Source: Castellaniella sp. MT123 | Lineage (GTDB): Bacteria > Pseudomonadota > Gammaproteobacteria > Burkholderiales > Burkholderiaceae_B | Direction of reading: 5' to 3' | NCBI RefSeq assembly: GCF_039614765.1 | Contig: NZ_CP154879.1 | Span: 372,001-436,000, forward strand | Length of the DNA stretch: 64,000 bases | Shown: positions 19,402 to 28,057 of the stretch, piece by piece | Layout of the letters: each line of letters opens with the position of its first letter | Position numbering within the stretch: the stretch's first letter is position 1 | The notes under the pieces: generated by a model | Database searches by the model: none | What the model was told of the DNA's origin: nothing | The model's input: only the letters and a program-made list of their open reading frames with translations | Made by a program: the position numbers and the translations under genes

Positions 19402-20622
19402 ATGGGTGCCTTGTCCCACATCCGTGTCCTGGATTTGTCCCGGGTCCTGGCCGGCCCTTGGGCCACGCAGATTCTGGGGGATCTGGGGGCGGACGTCATC
19501 AAGATCGAGCGTCCCGGTGCCGGGGATGATACCCGTGGCTGGGGGCCACCCTGGATGCCCGACCAAAAGGGGCAGGAATCCAGGGTGGCTGCGTACTACC
19601 TGTGCGCTAATCGCAACAAGCGTTCCGTCACAGTGGATATGGCCACCGCCGAGGGCCAGGACCTGATCCGCCAACTGGTGCGCCAGTCCGATGTGCTGGT
19701 GGAAAATTTCAAGGCGGGCGGGCTGGCTCGCTATGGCCTGGACTATGCCAGCCTGCATACGCTCAATCCCCGTCTGGTGTATTGCTCCATCACGGGGTTT
19801 GGCCAGACCGGCCCCTATGCGGTGCGGGCCGGCTACGATTTTCTGGTGCAGGGCCTGGGCGGCCTGATGAGCGTCACGGGGCGCCCCGATGAGGAGCCAG
19901 GCGGTGGCCCGATGAAGGTCGGCGTGGCGCTGACCGACATCCTGACGGGGCTGTACGCCGCCAATGCCATCCAGGCAGCCCTCGCGGCGCGCGAACAGAC
20001 AGGCATAGGCCAGCATGTGGACATGGCCTTGCTGGACGTGCAGGTGGCTTGTCTGGCCAACCAGGCCATGAACTACCTGGCCACGGGACGCAGTCCGGGC
20101 CGTCTGGGCAATGCGCATCCCAGCATTGTGCCGTATCAGGACTTCCCGACCGCCGATGGCTACATGATCCTGGCTATCGGCAACGACGGCCAGTTTGCGC
20201 GGTTTTGCGAGGAGGCCGGCCGCCCCGATCTGGCTCAGGATCCGCGTTTTGCCACGAACCGCGCGCGGGTCGAGCACCGCGTCGAGCTGATCCCCATCCT
20301 GCGTCATCTGACCACGGCGCGGACTACCGCCCAGTGGATCCAGGCGCTGGAGTCGCGCGCCGTGCCCTGTGGGCCGATCAATGCGGTGGAGCAGGTCTTT
20401 GAAGACGCGCAGGTCCGCGCACGCGGCCTGCGCATCGAGATGCCGCAGACGGAAGCGGGCCCGGTGTCCCTGGTCGCCAGCCCGATCCGGTTGTCGGGCA
20501 CCCCGGTGGACTATCGTCTGGCGCCGCCTGCGCTCGGCGAGCATACGGTGCAAGTCCTGGAAGAGGTGCTGGGCCTGACGCCCGACGCCATCGGGGCTTT
20601 GCGGGATCGTGGCGTTGTCTGA
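19402..20622 (+). CDS. CaiB/BaiF-type CoA transferase, probably for glutarate
   Basis: This 406-residue family III CoA transferase begins with the hallmark LDLSRVLAGPWATQILGDLG. The catalytic aspartate is probably D179 in VGVALTDILTGLYAAN; GADVIKIERPGAGDDTRGWG and FGQTGPYA are also typical. The ATG at 19402 follows AAGGAG. It lies 10 bases behind gcdH, so it most likely activates glutarate to glutaryl-CoA using succinyl-CoA, as GcdG does in Pseudomonas. Substrate assignment rests on context. Confidence 0.9.
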   Translation: MGALSHIRVLDLSRVLAGPWATQILGDLGADVIKIERPGAGDDTRGWGPPWMPDQKGQESRVAAYYLCANRNKRSVTVDMATAEGQDLIRQLVRQSDVLVENFKAGGLARYGLDYASLHTLNPRLVYCSITGFGQTGPYAVRAGYDFLVQGLGGLMSVTGRPDEEPGGGPMKVGVALTDILTGLYAANAIQAALAAREQTGIGQHVDMALLDVQVACLANQAMNYLATGRSPGRLGNAHPSIVPYQDFPTADGYMILAIGNDGQFARFCEEAGRPDLAQDPRFATNRARVEHRVELIPILRHLTTARTTAQWIQALESRAVPCGPINAVEQVFEDAQVRARGLRIEMPQTEAGPVSLVASPIRLSGTPVDYRLAPPALGEHTVQVLEEVLGLTPDAIGALRDRGVV

Positions 20623-20645
20623 GCGGGGGCTGTCGCCAGGTCCTG

Positions 20646-20671
20646 AAACGGCGCCTTCGGGCGCCGTTTTT
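20646..20671 (+). terminator. Intrinsic terminator after the glutarate operon
   Basis: A perfect stem AAACGGCGCC / GGCGCCGTTT with a TTCG tetraloop is followed by a T-run. It lies 24 bases past the CoA transferase stop and is the cleanest terminator in the window. Confidence 0.93.
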
Positions 20672-20682
20672 CATTCGGATCT

Positions 20683-20696
20683 TTGATCGACATCAA
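20683..20696. promoter_or_regulatory. Perfect FNR/ANR-type box
   Basis: TTGAT-CGAC-ATCAA matches the FNR/ANR/DNR consensus at all ten fixed positions. It lies in the 194-base region before the PepSY/DUF2271/reductase/apbE operon. A TACATT -10 candidate at 20701-20706 would put the site between -35 and -10, implying repression. A start site further downstream would imply activation. The sequence does not settle the direction of control. Confidence 0.65.
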
Positions 20697-20816
20697 GGCT
20701 TACATTCGCGGATGCGCCTGCCACCCCCGCCGTTCATCTGGTGTCAATGTCCGGGCCCTTACGATGTCCCCGACAGCTGCCCTCCGGCAGCCATCTTGGA
20801 TGGGGAGAACCACATC

Positions 20817-21260
20817 ATGCGAATGATCCGAGGACTTGGCGCCTGTCTCATGGCCGCGACGCTGGGCATGGCCGTCGCGCCGGCGCTGGCCGACGATGAC
20901 TGTGATGCGCCTGTCGGTCGCTGGCAGTCCCGGGACGCCGTCGGTCAGCTGGCGAGCAGCAAGGGCTGGGACCTGCAGCGCGTGAAGATCGATGACGGCT
21001 GCTATGAAATTCGCGCCCGGGACGCCGATGGCCGGTCCTTCAAGGCGAAGCTCGATCCTGAGACCCTGGAAATCGTCAGGATCAAGTATCGCGACCACGA
21101 TGACGATCGCCGCCGTGACCGGAAGCGCGACCGCGATGGAGGCCAGGCGGAGAACCCCACCGGTCCAGGTGATGGCGCAGTCCGGGGTTCGGGCGCTTCC
21201 TCCGCCCCGCCGGGCGGATTTCTTGGCCCGGGCGCCGCGCCGCGTGGCCAGATCGAGTGA
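20817..21260 (+). CDS. Periplasmic PepSY-domain protein
   Basis: This 147-residue exported protein has a signal peptide cleaved near A24 (MAVAPALADDD). A PepSY_2-like domain follows (about 38-92; SKGWDLQRVKIDDGCYEIRA). The C-terminal tail is rich in Asp/Arg then Gly/Pro and looks disordered. A GGGGAGA site precedes the ATG. It is the first gene of a likely operon, 28 bases before the DUF2271 gene. PepSY_2 proteins accompany membrane PepSY reductases, so a role as a periplasmic partner is likely, but its chemistry is unknown. Confidence 0.85.
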   Translation: MRMIRGLGACLMAATLGMAVAPALADDDCDAPVGRWQSRDAVGQLASSKGWDLQRVKIDDGCYEIRARDADGRSFKAKLDPETLEIVRIKYRDHDDDRRRDRKRDRDGGQAENPTGPGDGAVRGSGASSAPPGGFLGPGAAPRGQIE

Positions 21261-21288
21261 ATTCCACTGACCTTACAGGAGCATCATC

Positions 21289-21765
21289 ATGAAGACTGTA
21301 TCCATCGCCGCCTTGCTGGCGGCCACCACCCTGGCGATCCCCGCACTGGCTCAAAGCCGCACGGTGACGCTGTCGACGACGTTGAAGAATTATGGCGGCG
21401 ACGGCGCCTACCTGGCGGTCTATCTGACCGATGCCAAGGGTGCTTACGCTGGCACGCTGTGGGTGGCGGGTGGCAAGGCCAAATACTACAAGCACTTGAC
21501 CGACTGGAAGCGTCTGTCGGCCGGGGATGCGGCGCGCGTCGATGGCGTGACGGGGGCCAGCGTCGGCCAGGGCCGCACGCTGAAGGTCACGGCGGATCTG
21601 GCCGACGCACTGTTCGATGCCGGCTATGAGGTGCATGTGGACGCGGCCGTCGAGGACATGCGCGACAGTCCGTCGGAGATCCGCGTTCCGCTGACCACGG
21701 CGGGCGCCGGCAAGGCAACCGCCGGGCGGCAGTTCATCCAGTCCTTCACGTACCGGATTCAGTGA
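21289..21765 (+). CDS. DUF2271 protein with ApbE-type flavinylation motif
   Basis: This 158-residue protein has a signal peptide ending near A21 (LAIPALAQS) and a DUF2271 domain. At residues 85-91 it reads DGVTGAS, matching the D-x-x-S/T-G-A-S/T site at which ApbE attaches FMN covalently; S91 would be the acceptor. An apbE gene lies two genes downstream, which strongly supports modification. It is therefore probably a periplasmic FMN-carrying electron carrier. The stop overlaps the GTG start candidate of the next gene, indicating coupling. Confidence 0.88.
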   Translation: MKTVSIAALLAATTLAIPALAQSRTVTLSTTLKNYGGDGAYLAVYLTDAKGAYAGTLWVAGGKAKYYKHLTDWKRLSAGDAARVDGVTGASVGQGRTLKVTADLADALFDAGYEVHVDAAVEDMRDSPSEIRVPLTTAGAGKATAGRQFIQSFTYRIQ

Positions 21766-23975
21766 TCATCATGCAATGGCGGCGGATTCACCGGTGGCTG
21801 GGCCTGGGGGCGGGCACCCTGGCCTTGCTCATCGGGGTGACCGGACTCATCTTGGCGTTCTTCCCGGTGCGTGACTCCTGGCAGGCGGTTCAGGCGGACC
21901 ATGGCCTGCCGGTGGCCCTGCTGGCGCAGCGGGTCGTCGATCACGTGCCGGGGGTCGAGGAGATCCGCCGGCTGCCGTCGGGGGACATCGTCGTCTATTC
22001 TTTCAATGGGGGTCAGGCGCGTGCGAGCCGGGTGGACCCAGCCGACGGCCGGGTGCTGGGCGATTACGCGGCGTCCGCCACGGAGCGCTGGGTGCGCAAT
22101 CTCCATCGTTCGTTCTTTCTGAATGATCCGGGGCGTCTGGGGGCCGCCGCTGTGGCGTTGTCCATGCTGTTGCTGTCGGTGTCGGGCGTGTTGCTGCTGG
22201 TGCGGCGCCTTGGGGGCTGGCGCCATCTCCTGAGACCCGTCCGCGGAACGCCTGCCCAGCGGGTGCATGCGGTGGCGGGCCGCATCCTGGTGCCGATCCT
22301 TGCCCTGTCTTCGCTGACGGCGCTGTACATGAGCGCGACGACCTTCAGCCTGATTCCAACGGATTCGGCAGCCGATCCGGACGTGATCTCCGTTGCCGAT
22401 GGGCGGCCCGACCTTCCGGTGGCCAACCTGCCGCTGTTGCGGGCGCTGTCGGCCGACGGTTTGCGCAAACTGAATTTCCCCGCCGCGGATGACCCCGAGG
22501 ATGTCTGGAGGCTGTCCACCGATTGGGGGGATGGATGGATCGACCGGCACAGTGGCCACGTGCTCGCCTGGGAACCCGCAACGCCGTCCCGGCGCATCTA
22601 TGACTGGATCTATGCATTGCATACCGGACAGGGCCTGTGGCTCTGGGCGCTGATACTGGGCCTGGCGGGGCTCGGCATTCCGGTCTTCTGGGTTTCTGGC
22701 TACCTGGTCTGGCGGCAGGGCCGGGCCCGCAGGCCGCATCTGGCCGGCAATGCGCCCGCCGGGCGTGCCGATATCCTGATTTTTGTGGCCAGCGAGGGCG
22801 GTACCACCTGGGGGTTCGCCAAGGCGCTGCATGACGCCTTCTTGCGCAACGGCCATGCCGTCCATACCGCCCCGCTGGAGCAGTTCCAGGTACCCGGTGC
22901 CGCGCGCCAGGTATTCGTGCTGGCGGCCACGTATGGGGATGGGCAGGCACCCGCGCATGCGGCCCGGGCACTGGACCGGATTGCCGATCTGCCGGCAGGG
23001 TCCGTCCCTGTGACGGTGCTGGGTTTCGGCGATCGCCAGTTCCCCGCGTTTTGCGGCTATGCCGAGGCGTTGGATCGGCTGCTGCGGCAGCGCGACTGGC
23101 CAGCAACCCTGCCGCTGGAATGCGTCCACCAGCAGTCCGCTCAGCAATTCGACCGCTGGGCCGCCGCCCTTTCGCTGGCGCTGGGGGAAACACTTGCGCC
23201 GGACTATGTGCCGTATATCCCGCCGACTGTCCCGCTGGAGCTAGTCAGCCGCGAGGATTATCCCGGTGACAGCGGTGCCACCGTGGTGCTGCGTTTCCGC
23301 TGGCAGGACTATGGTTGGTCCGACCGCATCCGGGGGCGTGCCATGCCGCGCTTTCGCGCGGGGGACTTGGTCGGCATCGCGCCGCCCACCAGTCCCGTAC
23401 CCCGGTATTATTCTCTGGCGTCCAGTTTTCGCGACGGGTTCCTGGAGATCTGCGTCAAACGGATGCCCGGGGGGGCCTGCTCGGGGTTTCTGCACGATCT
23501 GAAACCGGGGGACTCCATCCGCGCGTTCATCAAGGCCAATCCCGGCTTCCAGTTGGATGGACGGCGGCTTCCGGTCGTGCTGATCGGCTCTGGAACGGGG
23601 GTGGCGCCCCTGGCGGGCTTCATCCGGGACAATACCCGCAAGGTTCCCATGGTCCTGTACTTCGGGGCGCGCAATCCGGACGAAGACTTCTATTTTGGCA
23701 AGTCAATCAAGGGCTGGCTGGCGGATGGCCGCCTGTCGGGATTGCGGACGGCATTTTCTCGTGTGCCGGATGGCGGCGGGTATGTGCAGGACGCCTTGTG
23801 CCGCGATGCCGATCGGCTGCGAGCCCTGGTGTCCAAGGGGGCGGTCCTGCGGGTCTGCGGCAGCCGGCCCATGGCTGCCGGGGTGGCCGAGGTGCTGGAC
23901 GGAATCCTGGCCGGTGCGGGCTTGAGCGTGCATCGGTTGCGGGAAAGGGGGCGCTATGCCGAAGACGTGTTCTGA
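21762..23975 (+). CDS. PepSY-TM / flavodoxin / FAD-NAD(P)H reductase fusion
   Basis: This 737-residue inner-membrane flavoprotein carries electrons from NAD(P)H toward the periplasm. A PepSY_TM part (1-320) has helices near 14-34, 128-147, 173-193 and 291-317 with possible haem ligands H10, H115, H169 and H287. A flavodoxin-like FMN domain spans about 337-475 (VASEGGTTWGFAKAL, LAATYGDGQAP). A ferredoxin-reductase domain spans about 500-737, with FAD motif R548-Y-Y-S551 and nucleotide loop GSGTGVAP at 609-616. GTG at 21762 overlaps the DUF2271 stop; ATG at 21771 is the alternative start. Confidence 0.9.
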   Translation: MIIMQWRRIHRWLGLGAGTLALLIGVTGLILAFFPVRDSWQAVQADHGLPVALLAQRVVDHVPGVEEIRRLPSGDIVVYSFNGGQARASRVDPADGRVLGDYAASATERWVRNLHRSFFLNDPGRLGAAAVALSMLLLSVSGVLLLVRRLGGWRHLLRPVRGTPAQRVHAVAGRILVPILALSSLTALYMSATTFSLIPTDSAADPDVISVADGRPDLPVANLPLLRALSADGLRKLNFPAADDPEDVWRLSTDWGDGWIDRHSGHVLAWEPATPSRRIYDWIYALHTGQGLWLWALILGLAGLGIPVFWVSGYLVWRQGRARRPHLAGNAPAGRADILIFVASEGGTTWGFAKALHDAFLRNGHAVHTAPLEQFQVPGAARQVFVLAATYGDGQAPAHAARALDRIADLPAGSVPVTVLGFGDRQFPAFCGYAEALDRLLRQRDWPATLPLECVHQQSAQQFDRWAAALSLALGETLAPDYVPYIPPTVPLELVSREDYPGDSGATVVLRFRWQDYGWSDRIRGRAMPRFRAGDLVGIAPPTSPVPRYYSLASSFRDGFLEICVKRMPGGACSGFLHDLKPGDSIRAFIKANPGFQLDGRRLPVVLIGSGTGVAPLAGFIRDNTRKVPMVLYFGARNPDEDFYFGKSIKGWLADGRLSGLRTAFSRVPDGGGYVQDALCRDADRLRALVSKGAVLRVCGSRPMAAGVAEVLDGILAGAGLSVHRLRERGRYAEDVF

Positions 23976-24909
23976 CGGGGCCGAATCCACGCTCAGCGGC
24001 CCGACGATGGGGACACGGTGGGCGGCGCGCTACCAGGCGCCGGCCGGCGTCGATCATGCCGCCCTGTACCAGGGGCTGGCGCAGGCCGTCGCCTGTGTGG
24101 ACCGGCAGATGTCGCCCTGGAAGCCGGATAGCGATCTGATGCGTCTGAATCGGGCTGCGCCGGGCGAATGGGTGACGCTCCCAGCGGAGATCCTCGACGT
24201 GTTGGATTGCGCGCTGGATGTCGGTCGGCGCAGCGATGGCGCGTTCGATGCCGCAGTCGGCGATCTGGTGAATGCCTGGGGCTTCGGTGCGCAGCGGGAC
24301 GCGCCCGACGCCGTAGCAGTCCGCGAGGCAGCGTCGGCGCATCGCTTCGCCCATGATGGCCTGCTGCTGGACCCGACGCTGGGCCGGGTCTGCAAGCAGT
24401 CGGTCATGACGCTGGATCTGTGCGGAATCGCCAAAGGCTATGCGGTGGACCGGATGACCGCCGTGATGCGGGATCATGGCGTAGGCCACGCCTTGCTGTC
24501 GCTGGACGGCGAGTTGCGGGCGCTCGGGGCCCGTGCGGATGGACGGCCCTGGGCGGTGGCGCTGGAGAGTCCCACGGACGGATTGCGGGCCCCGCATGGG
24601 GTGCTCGAACTGGCGGATCTGGCCGTGGCGACTTCGGGGGATTATCGCCATTGGATCCAGGTGGGCGGTGAACGTCTGGCCCATACCATGGATGGCCGGC
24701 GGACCGCGCCAGTGCGCAATTCGATTGCTTCAGTCACGGTCCTGGCGAACGAATGCATGGCGGCCGATGCCTGGGCGACGGCGCTGTTGGTGGCTGGCCC
24801 CGACGAGGGTCCGGCGCTGGCCCGGCGTGTCGGGCTGGATGCCTTGTTTCTGCTGCGGCGCGACGGGCGGCTGATCGAATGGGGCGTCGGACGTTTCGGT
24901 CGTGGTTGA
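23956..24909 (+). CDS. apbE: FAD:protein FMN transferase (ApbE family)
   Basis: This 317-residue enzyme attaches FMN from FAD to Ser/Thr of target proteins. Family motifs are GPTMGTRW, MSPWKPDSDLMRLN, VNAWGFG, LDLCGIAKGYAVDRM, ATSGDYRHW and HTMDGRRTAPV. It overlaps the reductase gene by 20 bases, so the two are co-translated. ApbE usually acts outside the cytoplasm, yet this N-terminus shows no clear signal peptide or lipobox. That is odd if the target is the exported DUF2271 protein. A different start or cytoplasmic modification before export are possible. Confidence 0.9.
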   Translation: MPKTCSDGAESTLSGPTMGTRWAARYQAPAGVDHAALYQGLAQAVACVDRQMSPWKPDSDLMRLNRAAPGEWVTLPAEILDVLDCALDVGRRSDGAFDAAVGDLVNAWGFGAQRDAPDAVAVREAASAHRFAHDGLLLDPTLGRVCKQSVMTLDLCGIAKGYAVDRMTAVMRDHGVGHALLSLDGELRALGARADGRPWAVALESPTDGLRAPHGVLELADLAVATSGDYRHWIQVGGERLAHTMDGRRTAPVRNSIASVTVLANECMAADAWATALLVAGPDEGPALARRVGLDALFLLRRDGRLIEWGVGRFGRG

Positions 24910-24925
24910 TGTCGCGGGCAGGGCG

Positions 24926-25093
24926 TCAGCCGAAGACTTCGAACGCTTTGCGGACCACGGCGAACAAAGTCGCCAGCAAACCGATTCCCAGCAAAATGAT
25001 GCCAGGATTGCGATCACGAAATCCAAAGCCGATGAACATGGCGATCACGCCGAGAATGAAGATGACCAGAATCGCATTGCTGTGGAGGAACAT
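24926..25093 (-). CDS. Small two-helix membrane protein
   Basis: This 55-residue protein is almost entirely two transmembrane helices (AILVIFILGVIAMFIGFGF and IILLGIGLLATLFAVV) joined by RDRNPG, with a short charged tail. It is the last gene of the minus-strand PHA/acetate operon, 37 bases after ackA, and converges with apbE. The family is unknown to me. The ribosome-binding site is weak; an upstream extension in the same frame is not protein-like. Confidence 0.65.
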   Translation of the reverse strand: MFLHSNAILVIFILGVIAMFIGFGFRDRNPGIILLGIGLLATLFAVVRKAFEVFG

Positions 25094-25130
25094 GGCGGCA
25101 GGTTTCCGTGTGACGTGGATGGGGGGATGG

Positions 25131-26330
25131 TCAGGCCACCAGGCGATAGGCGTGGCGGGCTGCGATCCATTCTTCGTTGGTCGGTTCCATGGCGACCAGA
25201 ACCGAGCTGTCGGCAGCCGACAAGGTCGTGGCGTGGGCGGCATTGGCTTGGGCGTTCAGCCGGATGCCCAGCCAGGCCAGGCGGTCGCAGATCCTCTGGC
25301 GCAACGTGGCATTGTGTTCGCCGATCCCGGCTGTGAACACCAGCATGTCCAGGCCGCCCAGCACGGAAGTCAGCGCACCGACTTCGCGCACGACGCGCTG
25401 GACATAGAGGTCCAGCGCCAGCCGGGCGCGCGGCGAATCCGCTTCGGCGGCCAGCAGCTCGCGCGGATCGGCCGAGATGCCTGACACCCCCTTCAGGCCG
25501 GATTCGTGATACAGGATACGGCCGACCTCTTGCAGACTGAGCCGTTCGATTTCCATCAGATACAGGACGGCGCCCGGATCCAGGGATCCGGTGCGCGTGC
25601 CCATCATCAGGCCATCCAGCGCCGAGAATCCCATGGTGGTGGCCTGGCTGCACAGGCCGTGCAGCGCGCACAAACTGGCGCCGCTGCCCAGGTGCGCGGC
25701 GATGACTCGGCCATGCGCCATGTCGCCATGGCGTTCCGGTAGTGCGATCGACAGGTATTCGTAGGACAGGCCGTGAAAGCCGTAGCGGCGCAGCCCGCGC
25801 TCCCACGCGCCATAGGGTAGCGGTAGCATCTGTTCGACCTGCGGCATCGTGTAATGGAACGCTGTATCGAAGCAGGCGATCTGAGGCAGATCGGGGCGCT
25901 CGCGCAGCAGGATTTCGATGGCCTCCAGTGCGAAGGGCTGGTGCAGCGGCGCTAGCGGAATGTAGCCGCGCAGGTCCTCCAGGGCGGCCGCATCGATGCG
26001 CACCGGGGTGGAGTACTTGCTGCCGCCATGCACGACCCGGTGGGCGACGGCCATCAGGTGACCGTCGCCCAGGCGCGTGCGCATGTGCCGCAGGATCATC
26101 GCCAGCGCGCTGCGATAGGGATGCGTCTCGTCGAGGGTGACGGGAAACGGAGCCACGCCGGTTTCGCCGAAATCCGGCTGTTCGCCGCCGATCCCCTGGA
26201 CCTTGCCGTTCCAGACGGGGGCCCGGGGCAGTGGACTTTTAGCGGTGTCGAAGAGGGCGAATTTGATGCTCGACGAGCCACAGTTCAGCACCAGGATGAG
26301 TTCCTGCCGGGACATTTTTTCGTGGGTCAT
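25131..26330 (-). CDS. ackA: Acetate (propionate) kinase
   Basis: This 399-residue kinase interconverts acetyl phosphate plus ADP with acetate plus ATP. The N-terminal motif LVLNCGSSSIKFALFD and the FHGLSYEYLS, HLGSGASLCAL and FTAGIGEHNA motifs are characteristic. The ATG at 26330 overlaps the pta stop (ATGA) and has AGGAG 9 bases upstream. It completes the Pta-Ack substrate-level ATP route within an operon that also holds PHA genes and an exporter. Confidence 0.93.
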   Translation of the reverse strand: MTHEKMSRQELILVLNCGSSSIKFALFDTAKSPLPRAPVWNGKVQGIGGEQPDFGETGVAPFPVTLDETHPYRSALAMILRHMRTRLGDGHLMAVAHRVVHGGSKYSTPVRIDAAALEDLRGYIPLAPLHQPFALEAIEILLRERPDLPQIACFDTAFHYTMPQVEQMLPLPYGAWERGLRRYGFHGLSYEYLSIALPERHGDMAHGRVIAAHLGSGASLCALHGLCSQATTMGFSALDGLMMGTRTGSLDPGAVLYLMEIERLSLQEVGRILYHESGLKGVSGISADPRELLAAEADSPRARLALDLYVQRVVREVGALTSVLGGLDMLVFTAGIGEHNATLRQRICDRLAWLGIRLNAQANAAHATTLSAADSSVLVAMEPTNEEWIAARHAYRLVA

Positions 26331-27274
26331 GGGGGAGTGCTCCTGTAGTGGTGGGCGAGCAGCAATGCGATGGCGCAGGATGCGATGCGGGATTCGTCGG
26401 TGTCGGCGCGGCTGGTCAGGATGATCGGCACGCGGGCGCCCAGCACCACGCCGGCGCTGGCCGCGTCTCCCAGGTATATCAGTTGCTTGGCCAGCATGTT
26501 GCCGCTTTCGAGGTCGGGTGCCACCAGGATATCGGCTCGGCCGGCGACCTCGGAGCGAATGCCTTTGACCTGCGCGGCGGCCAGCGAGATCGCGTTGTCG
26601 AAGGCCAGCGGCCCGTCCAGCAGGCCCCCCGTGATCTGGCCGCGATCCGCCATTTTGCACAGGGCTGCCGCATCCAAGGTTGCAGGCATGGCGGCACTGA
26701 TGGTTTCCACGGCCGCCAGAATGGCCACGCGGGGGCAGGGCACCCCGATGGCATGGGCTAGGTCGATGGCATTGCGGATGATATCGGCTTTTTGTTCCAG
26801 GGTCGGGGCAATGTTGATCGCCCCGTCCGTGATGATGAAGGGGCGCGGGTAACGGGGTGTCCGCATCAGGTAGCAGTGGCTGACCCGGCGCTTGGTGCGC
26901 AGTCCGTCGGCGCACACCACGGCCCCCATCAGCTCGTCGGTGTGCAGGCTGCCTTTCATCAGGGCTTCGACTTCGCCGGCGCGTGCCAGTGCCACGGCGT
27001 GATCGGCGGCCGCGTGGCTATGGGGGACTTCATGGATGTCCAGCCCATCGAGCGTCACGCCCAGAGCTTGCGCAGCCTGTTCGAGACGGGGGCGCGGTCC
27101 CACCAGAATCGGTTCGATCAGGCCTTCCTGGCGGGCATCCAGCGCGGATCGGAGGCTGAGTTCATCGCAGGGATGGACGACGGCCACCCGGATCGGATCC
27201 AGGTCGCGCACGCGGGCCAGCAGGGTGCGCAGGCTGTTTTCCTTGGTGACTTCGGAGGTGGAGGGATCGATCAT
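26327..27274 (-). CDS. Phosphate acetyl/butyryltransferase
   Basis: This 315-residue short-type phosphotransacylase converts an acyl-CoA and phosphate to an acyl phosphate. It corresponds to the catalytic PTA_PTB domain alone, with EALMKGSLHTDELMGAVV, ITDGAINIAPT and LVAPDLESGNMLAKQLIYLG. It lacks the long N-terminal domain of E. coli Pta. It overlaps ackA by four bases and follows phaB by 15. Acetyl-CoA is the default substrate, but butyryl- or 3-hydroxybutyryl-CoA cannot be excluded in this PHA context. Confidence 0.9.
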   Translation of the reverse strand: MIDPSTSEVTKENSLRTLLARVRDLDPIRVAVVHPCDELSLRSALDARQEGLIEPILVGPRPRLEQAAQALGVTLDGLDIHEVPHSHAAADHAVALARAGEVEALMKGSLHTDELMGAVVCADGLRTKRRVSHCYLMRTPRYPRPFIITDGAINIAPTLEQKADIIRNAIDLAHAIGVPCPRVAILAAVETISAAMPATLDAAALCKMADRGQITGGLLDGPLAFDNAISLAAAQVKGIRSEVAGRADILVAPDLESGNMLAKQLIYLGDAASAGVVLGARVPIILTSRADTDESRIASCAIALLLAHHYRSTPP

Positions 27275-27289
27275 GCGTGCTCCGTGGTC

Positions 27290-28036
27290 TCAGGCCATGT
27301 GCTGCCCGCCGTTCATGGCCACGTTACTACCGGTCATGAAGGCAGCCAGGTCACTGCAGATGAAAGCGACCAGAGCGCCGATTTCCTCGGGCCGGCCCAA
27401 GCGGCCCATCGGGATCTGGGTAATGATCTGAGTGTCCAGCACTTCTTGGGGGATGGCCGCGACCATGGCGGTGTCCATATACCCAGGGGATACCGTGTTG
27501 ACGGTGATGCCCTTGCGGGCAAGTTCCAGGGCCAGTGACTTGGTGAATCCATGGATCCCAGCCTTGGCGGCTGCGTAGTGGGTCTGACCGAACTGGCCCT
27601 TGCTGCCGTTGACCGAGGAAATGTTCACGATCCGGCCCCAGCCCGATTCGATCATGCTGTCGATGAAAGGATGGGTGACATTGAACATGGAATCGAGATT
27701 GGTGCGCAGCACGCTGTCCCAGGTCTGTTTGTTCATCTTTCGGAAAGTGCCGTCCCGGGTGATGCCGGCGTTGTTCACCAGGATGTCCAGCCGGTGGCCG
27801 TCGGCCTGGATGCGTCCGGCCATATCCAGGCACGAGGCTTCGTCGGCCACGTCGGCGGCATACGCGTTAAAGGTGTAGCCGTCGGTGGCCTGGGCCTGCA
27901 GCCAGGCCGCGACGTGGTCGTTGCCGGGCGAATGGACGACCAGGACCGTGTGTCCCTGGTCGTGCAGCGCGCGGGCGATGGCCTGGCCGAGGCCGCCGGT
28001 GCCGCCGGTGACGAGTGCGGTATGGGAAGTGGACAT
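27290..28036 (-). CDS. phaB: Acetoacetyl-CoA reductase (PhaB-type SDR)
   Basis: This 248-residue short-chain dehydrogenase is predicted to reduce acetoacetyl-CoA to (R)-3-hydroxybutyryl-CoA with NADPH. Motifs are the nucleotide loop TGGTGGLG, NNAGITRDGTF, the catalytic Ser in NISSVNG, and Tyr/Lys in HYAAAKAG. The tail MNGGQHM is typical of PhaB. It is one of two phaB copies in the window (the other at 45382-46119), and it sits between the ABC exporter genes and pta. Confidence 0.92.
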   Translation of the reverse strand: MSTSHTALVTGGTGGLGQAIARALHDQGHTVLVVHSPGNDHVAAWLQAQATDGYTFNAYAADVADEASCLDMAGRIQADGHRLDILVNNAGITRDGTFRKMNKQTWDSVLRTNLDSMFNVTHPFIDSMIESGWGRIVNISSVNGSKGQFGQTHYAAAKAGIHGFTKSLALELARKGITVNTVSPGYMDTAMVAAIPQEVLDTQIITQIPMGRLGRPEEIGALVAFICSDLAAFMTGSNVAMNGGQHMA

Positions 28037-28057
28037 GATGGGCTCCTTGGGGTGATG

